A DNA stretch of 64,000 bases from JANQPX01 sp041398025 (GTDB taxonomy: Bacteria > Pseudomonadota > Alphaproteobacteria > Geminicoccales > Geminicoccaceae), in assembly GCA_041398025.1 (NCBI GenBank), contig JAWKVM010000026.1, positions 80,786 through 144,785 of the forward strand. Direction: 5' to 3'. The notes below the pieces were generated by a model, which worked only from the letters and a program-made list of their open reading frames with translations, made no database searches and was not told the origin of the DNA. This document shows, one piece after another, positions 8,801 through 17,301 of the stretch; the stretch's first letter is position 1; each line of letters opens with the position of its first letter. The position numbers and the translations under genes were made by a program.

Positions 8801-9553
8801 CTAGAAGTCGTCCGAATTGCTGTAGAGAATTGGCACGGGACTACATTCGAGACCGAGAGAGTCCTGCTGTGCAATCGGAATTGGTGGGACATACGGCAAT
8901 GAGCGCGGCAGCATTGCCAGCGTCGCATCTCGAAGAGGTCGATCTGCGAGGCTCCCTATCACTCGCACGAACAAATGTTGGTCTGGAATGCCGTCGGGTC
9001 TCAGGCCGAATTCGCGCTCTGCGTTTTTTATCGCAACTCGCGTTTCGGCATTGATCGTGCCGTCCGGTGACGATTTGATCTGGCCTCGATCGAAAAAGAC
9101 TATTTGCAGTGGGAGGATCATATCTCTTTCTTCTGCGAGGTACTTAAGCACTATGCAGAGTTCTTCGGAAGCATCACCAGTTGCCGGCATTCCCAGGAGA
9201 TATTGAGTGCTGCTTATGGCCCTCTTGGTCTCAGCATCGGCGTAGCCGTCAGGAATTCCATCAAACAGGCCGTTTCTGGTCATGCCGTCTTGGATAGTCG
9301 CGACTAGATGGTCAAAGCCTACACTAGGCTCGATGCTGGAATCAGATTGGATTGTTATGCCTGCTTCATCAACGCCGGCCCCAAAATAGTCGATTCCCAT
9401 AGCTACGGTCACAATGGCTGCAGGTATCGTCACCATAGTGGCAATGGTGGCAAGTGCGTTCCCGAGTCGATGAAAACGAAGTTCTCCAATAAAATCAAAT
9501 CGAGATAAGTTAAATCGATATTTTTTCGCGAATGGACGTATTTGAGATAACAT
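8801..9553 (-). CDS. Membrane-anchored protein with peptidoglycan-binding-like repeats
   Basis: About 250 residues with one hydrophobic segment near the N-terminus (LATIATMVTIPAAIVTVAMG), then two stretches that look like PG_binding_1 units. The first runs from DGMTRNGLFDGIPDGYADAE to a Leu-rich helix; the second starts at SSPDGTINAETRVAIKNAER. The likely topology is a single-pass inner-membrane anchor with a periplasmic domain. ATG 9553 is used; a TTG 18 bases further upstream stays open, and neither has a strong ribosome site. Codons are more AT-rich than in the flanks and an IS remnant is adjacent, so horizontal origin is plausible. Function unknown. Confidence 0.6.
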   Translation of the reverse strand: MLSQIRPFAKKYRFNLSRFDFIGELRFHRLGNALATIATMVTIPAAIVTVAMGIDYFGAGVDEAGITIQSDSSIEPSVGFDHLVATIQDGMTRNGLFDGIPDGYADAETKRAISSTQYLLGMPATGDASEELCIVLKYLAEERDMILPLQIVFFDRGQIKSSPDGTINAETRVAIKNAEREFGLRPDGIPDQHLFVRVIGSLADRPLRDATLAMLPRSLPYVPPIPIAQQDSLGLECSPVPILYSNSDDF

Positions 9554-9633
9554 TCTTGGAGCCACCCACAATTCTAATAAGGTGACTCCAATTTAATGAT
9601 GAAGAGCTTTAGATATGGTTAAAGCGGTCTGAC

Positions 9634-10294
9634 CTATAGCCATAGCCGGCGACGATCTCCGAGTGACCACTTCGGCGGGGCAAGATCACGTTCGACCTTG
9701 AGCGTCTTCATGAAGCTCTCGGCCTTGGCGTCGTCGTGCGGATTGCCGCGGCGTCCCATGGAGCCGCGCCGCCCGCAACGGCCAACATGGCTCGGTAGTC
9801 CTGCGCCGCAGCTCCACCGTCATCCGACGGTAGCCGTAGGCTGGGAACTCGGTGCAGATGCTCTGGATTCGTTCGACGATGACGGCCTCCTCGAAAGGCT
9901 GAGCAGCCGGCGCCGCGTAGAAGGTGGAGCGGGTCAGATTCATGAGCGCTCACGCCCGTCCGACGTTGAGACCACGGGGCCGGCAACGATCGACGTCGTG
10001 CCGGCGCTCGGTGATCGAGCTTGCCGCCGAGCCCCCTTTAAAAAGTCGACCTCCATGGTGAGCTGGCCAAACTGGCGCTCGAGCGCGGCGATCTTCGCTT
10101 CGTATTCGTGCAGCACGCTGGCGGCTTCTGCGTCGTCGTCGAACGCAACCGCTTCGGTACTCCTGCACCCAGACCCGGATCAGGTTCCGGCAGACGTCAT
10201 GCCGCTTGGCCAGGCAGTGCAGGGTCGCGCCCGCCAGATAGGCCTCGGCCATCTGGCGCTTGAACTCGATGCTGTGACTGCGGGGCCGACGCAT
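9634..10294 (-). pseudogene. Degraded IS3-family transposase (OrfA and OrfB fragments)
   Basis: Three pieces in order on the minus strand belong to one IS3-type element. An OrfA-like N-terminus starts at 10294 (HSIEFKRQMAEAYLAGATL, with the Leu-x6-HTH pattern) and loses frame near 10150. An OrfB N-terminal piece around 9800-9943 contains AYGYRRMTVELRRR. The OrfB C-terminus around 9634-9760 reads GNPHDDAKAESFMKTLKVER. Most of the DDE catalytic domain between the last two pieces is gone. The element cannot transpose by itself. No intact terminal repeats were found. Confidence 0.85.
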
Positions 10295-10432
10295 GGGCCG
10301 TCTCCTCCGAGGCCCACCGACGACAGGTCAAAACACACTGTCTACGATGTCCAGCCCCAGGGGTGCACTTCATCGAAGATATCGCTCTCTTCCCATACAT
10401 GAACCCAAGTCAACGCTCGCCCGCGTCGGGCG

Positions 10433-11998
10433 TCACGTGTAGGGGAAGGGGTGGTATTGGTAGAGCCAGGTTTCGGTGAGGGTTTTGTCGCCGAGCTGGA
10501 GGTAGAGGCGGAGGTTGACGGGGTCGTTGCCTTCGACCTTGAGGTCGAAGAAGGCGCGCCAGTTCTTGGTGCCGACCACCTGAAGCGCGTAGTCGTTGCT
10601 GATCTCGCCCCTGGTGGCGCTGATGATCGGCTTGACCTCGTCCCATTTGTCGACGCCTTTGAGCGGGCCGCCTTCGAAGTCGATCACGAATTTCTTGACG
10701 CCTTCGGGCCTGGGCTGGCCGGGGATGCCGCCATTGCCGAGGCGGGTGGCGATGACGTGCGCCACCGAGGTCGACGGATAAGGTTCGTCGGCATTCCAGA
10801 AGAGGCGGTAGTCGAAGGTCCATTCCGAGCCGGCTTTGACCGGCTGATCGGGCAGCCAGTACATGACGATGTTGTCGTGGATCTCGTCGTCGGTCGGGAT
10901 CTCCACCAGCTGCACCGCACCCTTGCCCCAGTCGCCGAGGGGCTCGATCCAGACGCTGGCGCGGCGATCGTAGAAGACGCCGTCGTCTTCGTAGTTGTGG
11001 AACGCCCGATCCCTCTGGAGCAGGCCGAACCCCCTGGGGTTCTCGTCGATGAAACTGTTGGTCATCACCGACGGCGGATTGTTCAGAGGCCGCCAGAGGC
11101 GCTCGCCCGCGCCGGTCCACATGGCGAGGCCGTCGCTGTCGTGGATTTCAGGGCGCCAGTCGCGCGCCTGGTGTCGGTTATGCTCGCCGAACCAGAACAT
11201 GGAGGTGAGCGGGGCGATGCCCATGCGCTCGATGTCTTTGCGCGCGAAGAAGCGTGCGTTGATGTCCTGCTGCACCTTGCCGGCTCTGGTGCAGACCATG
11301 CCGAGCGCGCCGGTGATGCTCGGGCCGTCCATCAGCGCGTAGATCGTGAACTGGTCGCTGTTGACCGTGCCCGGCTGCAGCCAGAAGGCGGTGAAGCGCG
11401 GAAACTCCTCGGGCGTCGACAGGGCGGTGTCGATGGCGATGGCGCGCGCCGACAGGCCGTATTGGTTGAGCTCGCCGGAGCTGCGGAAATAGGCGCCGCC
11501 GAGCAGGGCCAGCCAGTCGGTGCTGGCATCCTGACCGTCCTGCAGGCGAAAGCCGGCGAAGCCGAGATCGTCCGGCAGCTTCTGGTCGAGCCCGGTGTCG
11601 CCGAAGGTGAAGTAGTCGGGGTGATAGATGACCTCGCGGGCGCTGCCCTGCTCCAGCCAATGGATCTTGACCGGGGCCTTGAAGAAGCGGCCGAGATGGA
11701 AGAGCTGCACCGGGAAATTGACGTTGGTGCCCTCGCCGAGGCCGAGCTCGCGTTTGAACACGATCTGCTGGAAGGCATCGTAGTCGATGGTTTCCAGAAC
11801 GTCGGCGTGACGGATCTCCGGCTCCTTATAGGGCGCGGCCGCCAGGGCCTTGGCCTCGGCAACCAGCCCGTCGAAGCTGAACGGAACCGGTTCGGCGAGA
11901 TCGACTTTGGCGCGTTCGGCCAGCGCCGTCCGGGTGGCAAGGCCGGTCATGGCCCCTGCGAGGGCAGCCGTTTCCAGGAAGCGACGTCTGTTCAACAT
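10433..11998 (-). CDS. Periplasmic glucan biosynthesis protein, OpgG/OpgD (MdoG) family
   Basis: A 521-residue protein of the MdoG family, which shapes osmoregulated periplasmic glucans. It starts with a twin-arginine signal (NRRRFLE at residues 3-9, then a hydrophobic stretch to about 28), favouring the Tat-exported OpgD type over Sec-exported OpgG. The mature part begins PVPFSFDGLVAEAKALA, and family-typical segments such as MTNSFIDENPRGFGLLQRD and DYRLFWNADEP are present. No glucosyltransferase opgH lies next to it. It follows the TAXI-OmpA gene on the same strand after a 320-base gap containing a dispersed repeat. Confidence 0.92.
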   Translation of the reverse strand: MLNRRRFLETAALAGAMTGLATRTALAERAKVDLAEPVPFSFDGLVAEAKALAAAPYKEPEIRHADVLETIDYDAFQQIVFKRELGLGEGTNVNFPVQLFHLGRFFKAPVKIHWLEQGSAREVIYHPDYFTFGDTGLDQKLPDDLGFAGFRLQDGQDASTDWLALLGGAYFRSSGELNQYGLSARAIAIDTALSTPEEFPRFTAFWLQPGTVNSDQFTIYALMDGPSITGALGMVCTRAGKVQQDINARFFARKDIERMGIAPLTSMFWFGEHNRHQARDWRPEIHDSDGLAMWTGAGERLWRPLNNPPSVMTNSFIDENPRGFGLLQRDRAFHNYEDDGVFYDRRASVWIEPLGDWGKGAVQLVEIPTDDEIHDNIVMYWLPDQPVKAGSEWTFDYRLFWNADEPYPSTSVAHVIATRLGNGGIPGQPRPEGVKKFVIDFEGGPLKGVDKWDEVKPIISATRGEISNDYALQVVGTKNWRAFFDLKVEGNDPVNLRLYLQLGDKTLTETWLYQYHPFPYT

Positions 11999-12250
11999 CC
12001 ATCAGGTCCGTTTCGATCGAGGCGATCCGCCGTCCGACGCCGTCGGCCCAAGGCGGCAACGGCCATGAGAAATAGATAAAATGCGATGAGGTCAAGGCCG
12101 AAAAGGCACCGGATCAGTCACATGAGACGAGGAAAAGCTGGCCCGCTCCAGCCGACCCGCCTCTCGCCCGACAGCGCTCTATCCCTCTGCAGCTCGTGCA
12201 GCACGCCGCCATCGAGGCTCACCCCAAGACGGCTCCCCTCTCACGGCGAC

Positions 12251-12321
12251 CTCGAAAGCCAGGCGGCATACCGTCAAGCCTGGCCATGACGGTCCAAGTC
12301 CATGAGGTGGCCATGCCATCA
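12251..12321 (-). repeat. Stop-codon-abutting dispersed repeat, copy A
   Basis: About 70 bases that match copies at 27289-27358 and 48361-48433. The shared core on the plus strand is cgaaagcc..gg..gcataccgtca, then gccatgacggtcc, then tccatgaggtggcca. Read on the minus strand it follows directly after the stop codon of the TAXI-OmpA gene. It contains an accgtca/tgacggt hairpin (7-bp stem, 10-base loop) and a shorter stem around tggcatggcca. Copies A and B are roughly 85 percent identical by eye. Confidence 0.8.
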
Positions 12322-13890
12322 GATGGAAGCGCGCTTCTTCCAGATCTGCTGGTCGCCGGTGGCTTCGGGCGTCGCTGCCTGCTCTTCCTGCTCCAGCCGC
12401 TCGACGCTGCCGACCGGCGTCACGGTGATCTCGACCCGCCGGTTTTGGGGCTGATACTCGCGGCCGTCCTGGACCGCGGGATCCTCCGAGCCGTAGGTTT
12501 CGAGGCGGATCTCGTGGCCGGCGACGCCGAAGCTGTCCCTCAGCACGTTGACCACCGACTGCGCACGCATCTCGGCCAGATAGGCATTGTAGGCGGGGTC
12601 GCCGGAGCGGTCGGTATGGCCGCTGACGGTGATCGCCGCCGTGGTCAGGTTGTCGGCATAGGCGCTGACCTCGGCGAGCTCCTGGACGCCGATGCCGTTC
12701 ACCTCCTTCTCGTTCAGCCCGAAATAGACGACGAAGGTCTTGCCGTCGCCTGCTGCCTGTGCGGGAGCTGCCGCCGGCTCGATGCTGGCCGCAGCCGCGC
12801 GCACTCTGGTCTTCAGAGCACCGGTCGGCTCGTAGGCCGCCGTCTCCGCATGGCGCACGTCATCGGCGAGGGCCACTTCGAGATTGGCGTCAGGGCCGAG
12901 CAGGCCGACCTCCTGATAGTAGCGCAGAGCGCCCGGATGCAGCGGCATGGGCATGCCGACCAGCGCCCGGTCGAGCGAGGTCTCGTACATGGCGTCATGG
13001 ATGGTGCGCAGGAACTCGAGGTTCTCGAACATCGCCTTGGTGACCTGGTAGACCACCTCGTCGTCGACATCGGCGCGCGCCACCAGCAGGTTCGACTTGG
13101 CGACCGTCTTGATGTCGTGATCCTGACCGGGATAGGTCGCGGCCGGGATCACGTAGGGCGTCCAGAGCCCGAGGCCGCCATCGGCCTTGGCGATCTGCTC
13201 GTCGGTGAACGACAGCAGCGCGTAGTGTGCATCGGGGCTTGCCAGCAGGTTCGCGACATGGGGGGCTGGCGGGCGGATCGGCGTGCTCATCGCCTCGATG
13301 TCGCCGTGCTGGAGCGCTTCCGCGCTCTGTTCGTAGTTCAGATGCTGGAGCTTGAAGGCGTGGTCGACATCGATGCCCAGATGGGAAAGAAGGAGGCGGT
13401 TGGATTCGATCGGCCCCGGGCCGTCCACCCCCATGGAGACGGGCATGCCCTGAAGCTCGCCGAGATCGGCGATGGTGCCGGTCTTCTCATAGGCTTTGTC
13501 GATCACGAAATGGTCGGCGTCGCGCCACAGCATGGCGATGGCCCGAATGGAGTCGTCAGGCTTCTCGCCGGCAAAGGTGCCGGTGCCGGTGCGTGCGAAA
13601 TGGCCGAACATCGCCTGCAGAACGGCGAACTGCGCCTCGTTGTTCTGCAGCATGCGCACATTGTCGACGAAGCCGCCGCTCTCGACGGCGGTCAGATCCA
13701 TCTTGTGCAGCGGCATCAGCTTGACCTTGGCCAGCGACGAGATGCCGACGCCGACCGCGAAGGACTTGCCGGTGGTTCGCCCCGTCGCCAGCATGTAGCC
13801 ATCGCCAGCCGCAGCGACCATGGGGTGGCCGATCAACGTGCCACCCAAAACCATGGCCAACAGGCTCGTACGTATCCTGTCAAATGCCAT
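12319..13890 (-). CDS. TAXI-family TRAP solute receptor fused to a C-terminal OmpA domain
   Basis: A 523-residue exported protein. An uncleaved-looking leader with hydrophobic segment LLAMVLGGTLIGHPMVAAA leads into a TAXI (NMT1-like) receptor at about residues 30-345, recognisable by MLATGRTTGKSFAVGVGISS and LWTPYVIPAATYPGQ. Residues about 380-490 are an OmpA-like peptidoglycan-binding domain with GHTDRSGDPAYNAYLAEMRA near 424 and QPQNRRVEI near 485. TAXI receptors normally deliver ligand to a TRAP permease, and OmpA domains tether proteins to the cell wall. No TRAP permease is adjacent. The C-terminus ends WKKRASI, echoing WWRRATI in the neighbouring paralogue. Confidence 0.88.
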   Translation of the reverse strand: MAFDRIRTSLLAMVLGGTLIGHPMVAAAGDGYMLATGRTTGKSFAVGVGISSLAKVKLMPLHKMDLTAVESGGFVDNVRMLQNNEAQFAVLQAMFGHFARTGTGTFAGEKPDDSIRAIAMLWRDADHFVIDKAYEKTGTIADLGELQGMPVSMGVDGPGPIESNRLLLSHLGIDVDHAFKLQHLNYEQSAEALQHGDIEAMSTPIRPPAPHVANLLASPDAHYALLSFTDEQIAKADGGLGLWTPYVIPAATYPGQDHDIKTVAKSNLLVARADVDDEVVYQVTKAMFENLEFLRTIHDAMYETSLDRALVGMPMPLHPGALRYYQEVGLLGPDANLEVALADDVRHAETAAYEPTGALKTRVRAAAASIEPAAAPAQAAGDGKTFVVYFGLNEKEVNGIGVQELAEVSAYADNLTTAAITVSGHTDRSGDPAYNAYLAEMRAQSVVNVLRDSFGVAGHEIRLETYGSEDPAVQDGREYQPQNRRVEITVTPVGSVERLEQEEQAATPEATGDQQIWKKRASI

Positions 13891-14340
13891 CGTGATCGTT
13901 CCTTCTCGATATGTGCAGAGTTCTCAGTCTGGCTGGCCATCTTCCGATGGCGCGATGATGTCGCAGCTATCGCCACGACCCTGTCCGGCGGCGCATCGTG
14001 CCTGCAACCCTGAAGCGTCCGACAAAGACTCGACGAGGACCGTTCACCCCAGAAAGTTGCGCGGCTCCGTTGTTTATCTACCCACTAACAATCCGCAGCA
14101 AAATATCCGCAAAATTTTGTTAAAATGTCAAGAAAGAGTCGCTCCGTTCAAAAGACCCGCTGTGTCGACCATGTGCTGAATGACACTTTTGGTTGAACAG
14201 AGCCTATTCTCGGAGGCGTAAAGGACGTCCTGCGTTGTGCCTGCCGGCAGGCGGGAGACCGCAGACGACATTCATTTCCAGGTCCTCGCACGGAGAACCG
14301 CGGACATCCATGACGGGCCTGATCGGCCCTGTGGGCGAGG
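13891..14340. other. Intergenic with AT-rich core
   Basis: No gene seen. The section at about 14080-14140 is strongly AT-rich and probably holds the promoter of the leftward TAXI-OmpA gene. Short open frames here have no ribosome site. Confidence 0.5.
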
Positions 14341-14387
14341 CAAAAGAAAAGGCCAGGCCGGTTGATGGTCCCGAGCCTGGCCTTTTT
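14341..14387 (-). terminator. Bidirectional-looking intrinsic terminator
   Basis: Stem ggccaggc (14351-14358) pairs with gcctggcc (14375-14382). On the minus strand, in the direction of the TAXI gene ending at 14409, it is followed by ttttctttt. On the plus strand it is followed by five T residues. Confidence 0.8.
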
Positions 14388-14408
14388 GTCCGAACTGAGA
14401 TCTACCGA

Positions 14409-15635
14409 TCAGATCGTCGCGCGCCGCCACCAATCGCCGCCACGCCGTTCGCCGACGCCCGACGCCGCAGGCTCGCCTGTCCCGGGAGGCACATCGGTCG
14501 TTTTCGATCTGAGCAGCGGACCGCCCAGCCCGCCTGTCCAGCCGTCGGCGACGTCGTCATCGGGATAGTGTTCCGTTGGCACCGCGCCCGGCAGGTCGTC
14601 CTCTTGGCCGACCGGCGTCGGCGACGGGGTGGTGTCCCCGGCCGTCATGGGCAGCAGCCCCGCCTCGGAATAGTAGCGCAGCGCGCCCCCATGCAGCGGC
14701 ATGGCGACGCCGGCCAGCGCGGTGTCGAGGGAGAGGTCGGCCATCGAGGGATCGATCCGCTTCAGATAGCTCAGATTCTCGAAGATGCTCCTGGTCATGG
14801 CGTAGACCGCGTCGGGCTCGATATCGTCGCGCACCAGCAGGAGGCTGGAGAGCGCGATGGTCCGGATGTCCTCCTTCTGCCCCGGATAGGTGGCTGCCGG
14901 TATCAGATAAGGCGTCCACAGCCAGTGATTGCCGTTGGCCCGGGTCATCTGAGGCTCGGTGACATCGAGCAGACGAAGGCCTGCGGCGGCATCCTCGAAG
15001 ACGGCGTCGAACATGGCTTCGGGCGGCCGCACCGTCGCGCTGAAGGCATCGACCTCGCCACGCTTGATCGCCGCGATGCCGTCGCCGTCAACAAGCGTCG
15101 TGAGCGTGAAGGAGCGGTCGGCATCCATGCCGAGGTCGGCGAGGAGCAGGCGGCTGGCATCGGGCATGCCGGTGGACGCCTCGCCTAGAAACAATCTCCG
15201 GGCCTTTAGATGGGCGAGATCGTCGATCGTGCCGGTGGCGACCTCGTCCGCGCGCACCACCAGATGCAGGGCATCGCGCCAGAGCGTTGCGATGGCGCGC
15301 AATCCGGTGGCGGGGGCATCGCCTGCAAAGGATCCGGTGCCGAGCCGTGCCGCATGGCCGATCGCCGCCGGCAGAATGGCGAGATCGACATCACCCTGGC
15401 GCAGCAGGCGCACATTCTCGACCGGCCCCGACGATTGCCGGGCCTGCAGGTCGATCTTTGCCTTGGGCAGGAGTTCGAATTTGATCAGGGACGACAGGCC
15501 GACACCTGCGGCGTAGGCCGGCGTGTCGGGACGGCCACTTGCCAGCGAGAAGGTCTCTCCGGCCAGAGTCGGCGCATTTCCGACGAGAAGAAGCGACAAG
15601 ACGCTGGCGGCGCCCGTCAATGCCACGGCTCTCAT
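14409..15635 (-). CDS. TAXI-family TRAP solute receptor, no OmpA domain
   Basis: A 408-residue exported paralogue of the receptor at 12319-13890. Signal peptide MRAVALTGAASVLSLLLVG; the receptor body has FSLASGRPDTPAYAAGVGL and WTPYLIPAATYPGQKEDIRT. Where the neighbour has an OmpA domain this protein has a low-complexity Pro/Gly/Asp-rich tail of about 80 residues, yet both end in the same kind of motif (WWRRATI here, WKKRASI there). ATG 15635 is preferred over TTG 15650 because GGGAGA lies 7 bases upstream. Probably a tandem duplication followed by domain loss or gain. No permease gene is adjacent. Confidence 0.85.
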   Translation of the reverse strand: MRAVALTGAASVLSLLLVGNAPTLAGETFSLASGRPDTPAYAAGVGLSSLIKFELLPKAKIDLQARQSSGPVENVRLLRQGDVDLAILPAAIGHAARLGTGSFAGDAPATGLRAIATLWRDALHLVVRADEVATGTIDDLAHLKARRLFLGEASTGMPDASRLLLADLGMDADRSFTLTTLVDGDGIAAIKRGEVDAFSATVRPPEAMFDAVFEDAAAGLRLLDVTEPQMTRANGNHWLWTPYLIPAATYPGQKEDIRTIALSSLLLVRDDIEPDAVYAMTRSIFENLSYLKRIDPSMADLSLDTALAGVAMPLHGGALRYYSEAGLLPMTAGDTTPSPTPVGQEDDLPGAVPTEHYPDDDVADGWTGGLGGPLLRSKTTDVPPGTGEPAASGVGERRGGDWWRRATI

Positions 15636-16199
15636 GAGTTGTTCTCCCAAGAACGCTGCGGACGAACGATCCCATCCCCCAGGAGAAGGCCAATCGATGC
15701 CGAAACGTCGAAGTTGTTCATTTGCTTAATTGGAGCAATCCTAAGGCGTGATTATGGGAGACGCCGGGCGCCTGTCAAGATCAACTGTAAAATCATATTT
15801 ATTTCGAATTTATTTTATTTTTTAATTGATTCTTCAGGGAAGGCTGCGATCGGCAGAAATCCGGGAGGATTGCCGCCGACGGACCTGAAGGCTGCCGACC
15901 GCGCACTACATGTGAACGCGTCGAGCGCGTGCCGAAAAGTCCACATGGCGTATCAATAACGCCCAGCAACTCTTTGTCGGAGAACTATCTTTCGAGTAGC
16001 GCATTTACTTGCATGGAACAGCGAGATGCGCGTCGCGGGTAATCCTTTCCCGTGTTCTACATGCCATGGCTGTGTCTTCCATGCCGCAGATTTGGTTAAA
16101 ATTTTAGGCAAATGTTATTTTTTGATGGCATGAATGCCCCCTTCTTGTGTTCACATGTCGATATCACGCGCAAGCCTGACTCTTTAGGGGGTAGAGACG
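15636..16199. other. AT-rich intergenic region with divergent promoters
   Basis: About 560 bases between the leftward TAXI gene and a rightward small ORF. The parts near 15780-15835 and 16090-16130 are strikingly AT-rich for this genome and are the likely promoter zones. I found no gene with a ribosome site, and no repeat matching the other families. Confidence 0.5.
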
Positions 16200-16409
16200 A
16201 TGCTTTTGCACATGGCGGTTCGTTCGGGGTGCCGCATTCGACATAGAGATTGGCCGCCCTACCATTACGCGCAATTGCAGCCGACCAAGGATGGGGAATG
16301 GCGGCTTTGCCGCATCACGCCCCATAGCGATGCGCCACCGGTCGAGGTCCAGTTCGACGCGTTGAACGACGATGCGGACTGGAAGATCCTGGACATGCCG
16401 CAGGAGTAA
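16200..16409 (+). CDS. Small protein resembling DUF2829/Tad2-like proteins
   Basis: A 69-residue ORF with a good AGGGGG ribosome site about 9 bases before ATG. The N-terminus MAVRSGCRIRHRDWPPY recalls the opening of DUF2829 proteins (Ala-x2-x-Gly-x3-x-Arg-x2-Trp), and the C-terminus FDALNDDADWKILDMP recalls their closing Leu-x3-Asp-Trp-x-Ile/Val. Some DUF2829 members are phage anti-Thoeris proteins (Tad2); most are unstudied. The resemblance is by pattern only. It stands alone downstream of an AT-rich promoter zone. It could be an unrelated small cytosolic protein. Confidence 0.5.
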   Translation: MLLHMAVRSGCRIRHRDWPPYHYAQLQPTKDGEWRLCRITPHSDAPPVEVQFDALNDDADWKILDMPQE

Positions 16410-16715
16410 TCACGCGAAACCTGCCGTCCGGTCATCTACGGCAGACGGCCGGCTTCGCGTTGTCGATTTCGGTGCTGGCGACGGGGGCGGGGATTTGGAG
16501 TTGAAAGACTGCCGTTTGTGGCGAGTAGAAAGAGATAAACTGTATTTTGCGTGGCTGTCGACTTGAAAAAGGCGGCGATTCACAAGTCGCCGTCTTGTCG
16601 ATGTTTGCCTGGTGTTTATGTTGATTCGCAAATGGTGCCGCTTGACATCGCTCGATGACATCGGTGTACGGGGCTCATTTTGCAAATCACGCCAGGCAAC
16701 ACCGGAACGATATCT

Positions 16716-17036
16716 GTGCCCAATACCCTGCGCCTCGCTGCAACGACTGTCGAAGAACTCGAAAATCCCCGTCCTCATTACCGTGTCGATATACGCGGCG
16801 CGGCCACGACATTGTCGGACATGGCCGATCCCACGGCAGGGCTCCTGCCCGATGAGATCGTCATGACGGTCCGGCTGCCCACGGATGTCGGTTCGGATAT
16901 CGAGGTCATCAAAGCGGCCGCCAGGAGCCGCGCCCTGACGCTCCTCAGGAAGCTGGTAGAGGTGGAAGACGCGCCGGACCGGCTCTCTGTCCGGACGGCA
17001 GCTCCCGCCGATCCTCTCGACGCAGAGGTCGGCTGA
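16716..17036 (+). CDS. Hypothetical protein, about 106 residues
   Basis: An open frame with GC-rich third positions and a balanced amino acid content, including a Leu/Val-rich acidic C-terminal half (about residues 60-95). Start is unclear: GTG 16716 follows GGAACG at a reasonable spacing, and the frame stays open back to a TTG at 16680. No family recognised, no signal peptide, no membrane segment. The opposite strand is also open here, which weakens the call. Confidence 0.35.
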   Translation: MPNTLRLAATTVEELENPRPHYRVDIRGAATTLSDMADPTAGLLPDEIVMTVRLPTDVGSDIEVIKAAARSRALTLLRKLVEVEDAPDRLSVRTAAPADPLDAEVG

Positions 17037-17169
17037 CCCAAAGCCAGCACCCGCCCCCTTGCTCGACGTCGCCGCAGCCATTGAACCGGGAATTTCCCCC
17101 GCCTCTTGGCGTGTCTCCATTTCGACCTACCCTCAAAGAATAAGCAAAACAAACGGGGTGGGACGGGCA

Positions 17170-17301
17170 GTGGAGGCAGCGTTGTACGAAACCGAGCCGC
17201 GTGCCAGCCGCTCGGGCGCTTTGATCGGCATGGCCGCCTGCGCCATCAGTGGCGGCTTCATGGGTTTCATCATCGGATTACTGGTGGGGCTGATGTTCTG
17301 A
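17170..17301 (+). CDS. Possible small membrane protein
   Basis: The end of this frame reads GALIGMAACAISGGFMGFII then GLLVGLMF, a single glycine-rich membrane segment ending at the stop codon. The most economical start is GTG 17170, giving about 43 residues; the frame is open to an ATG at 17059 but the upstream sequence does not look like protein. Such short glycine-zipper proteins are common but rarely annotated. Function unknown. Confidence 0.35.
   Translation: MEAALYETEPRASRSGALIGMAACAISGGFMGFIIGLLVGLMF

Noticed and set aside
16410..17120. Minus-strand open frame of 236 codons opposite the small plus-strand ORFs
   Set aside because: No start signal and no recognisable domain, though it leaves some doubt about the plus-strand ORF at 16716.
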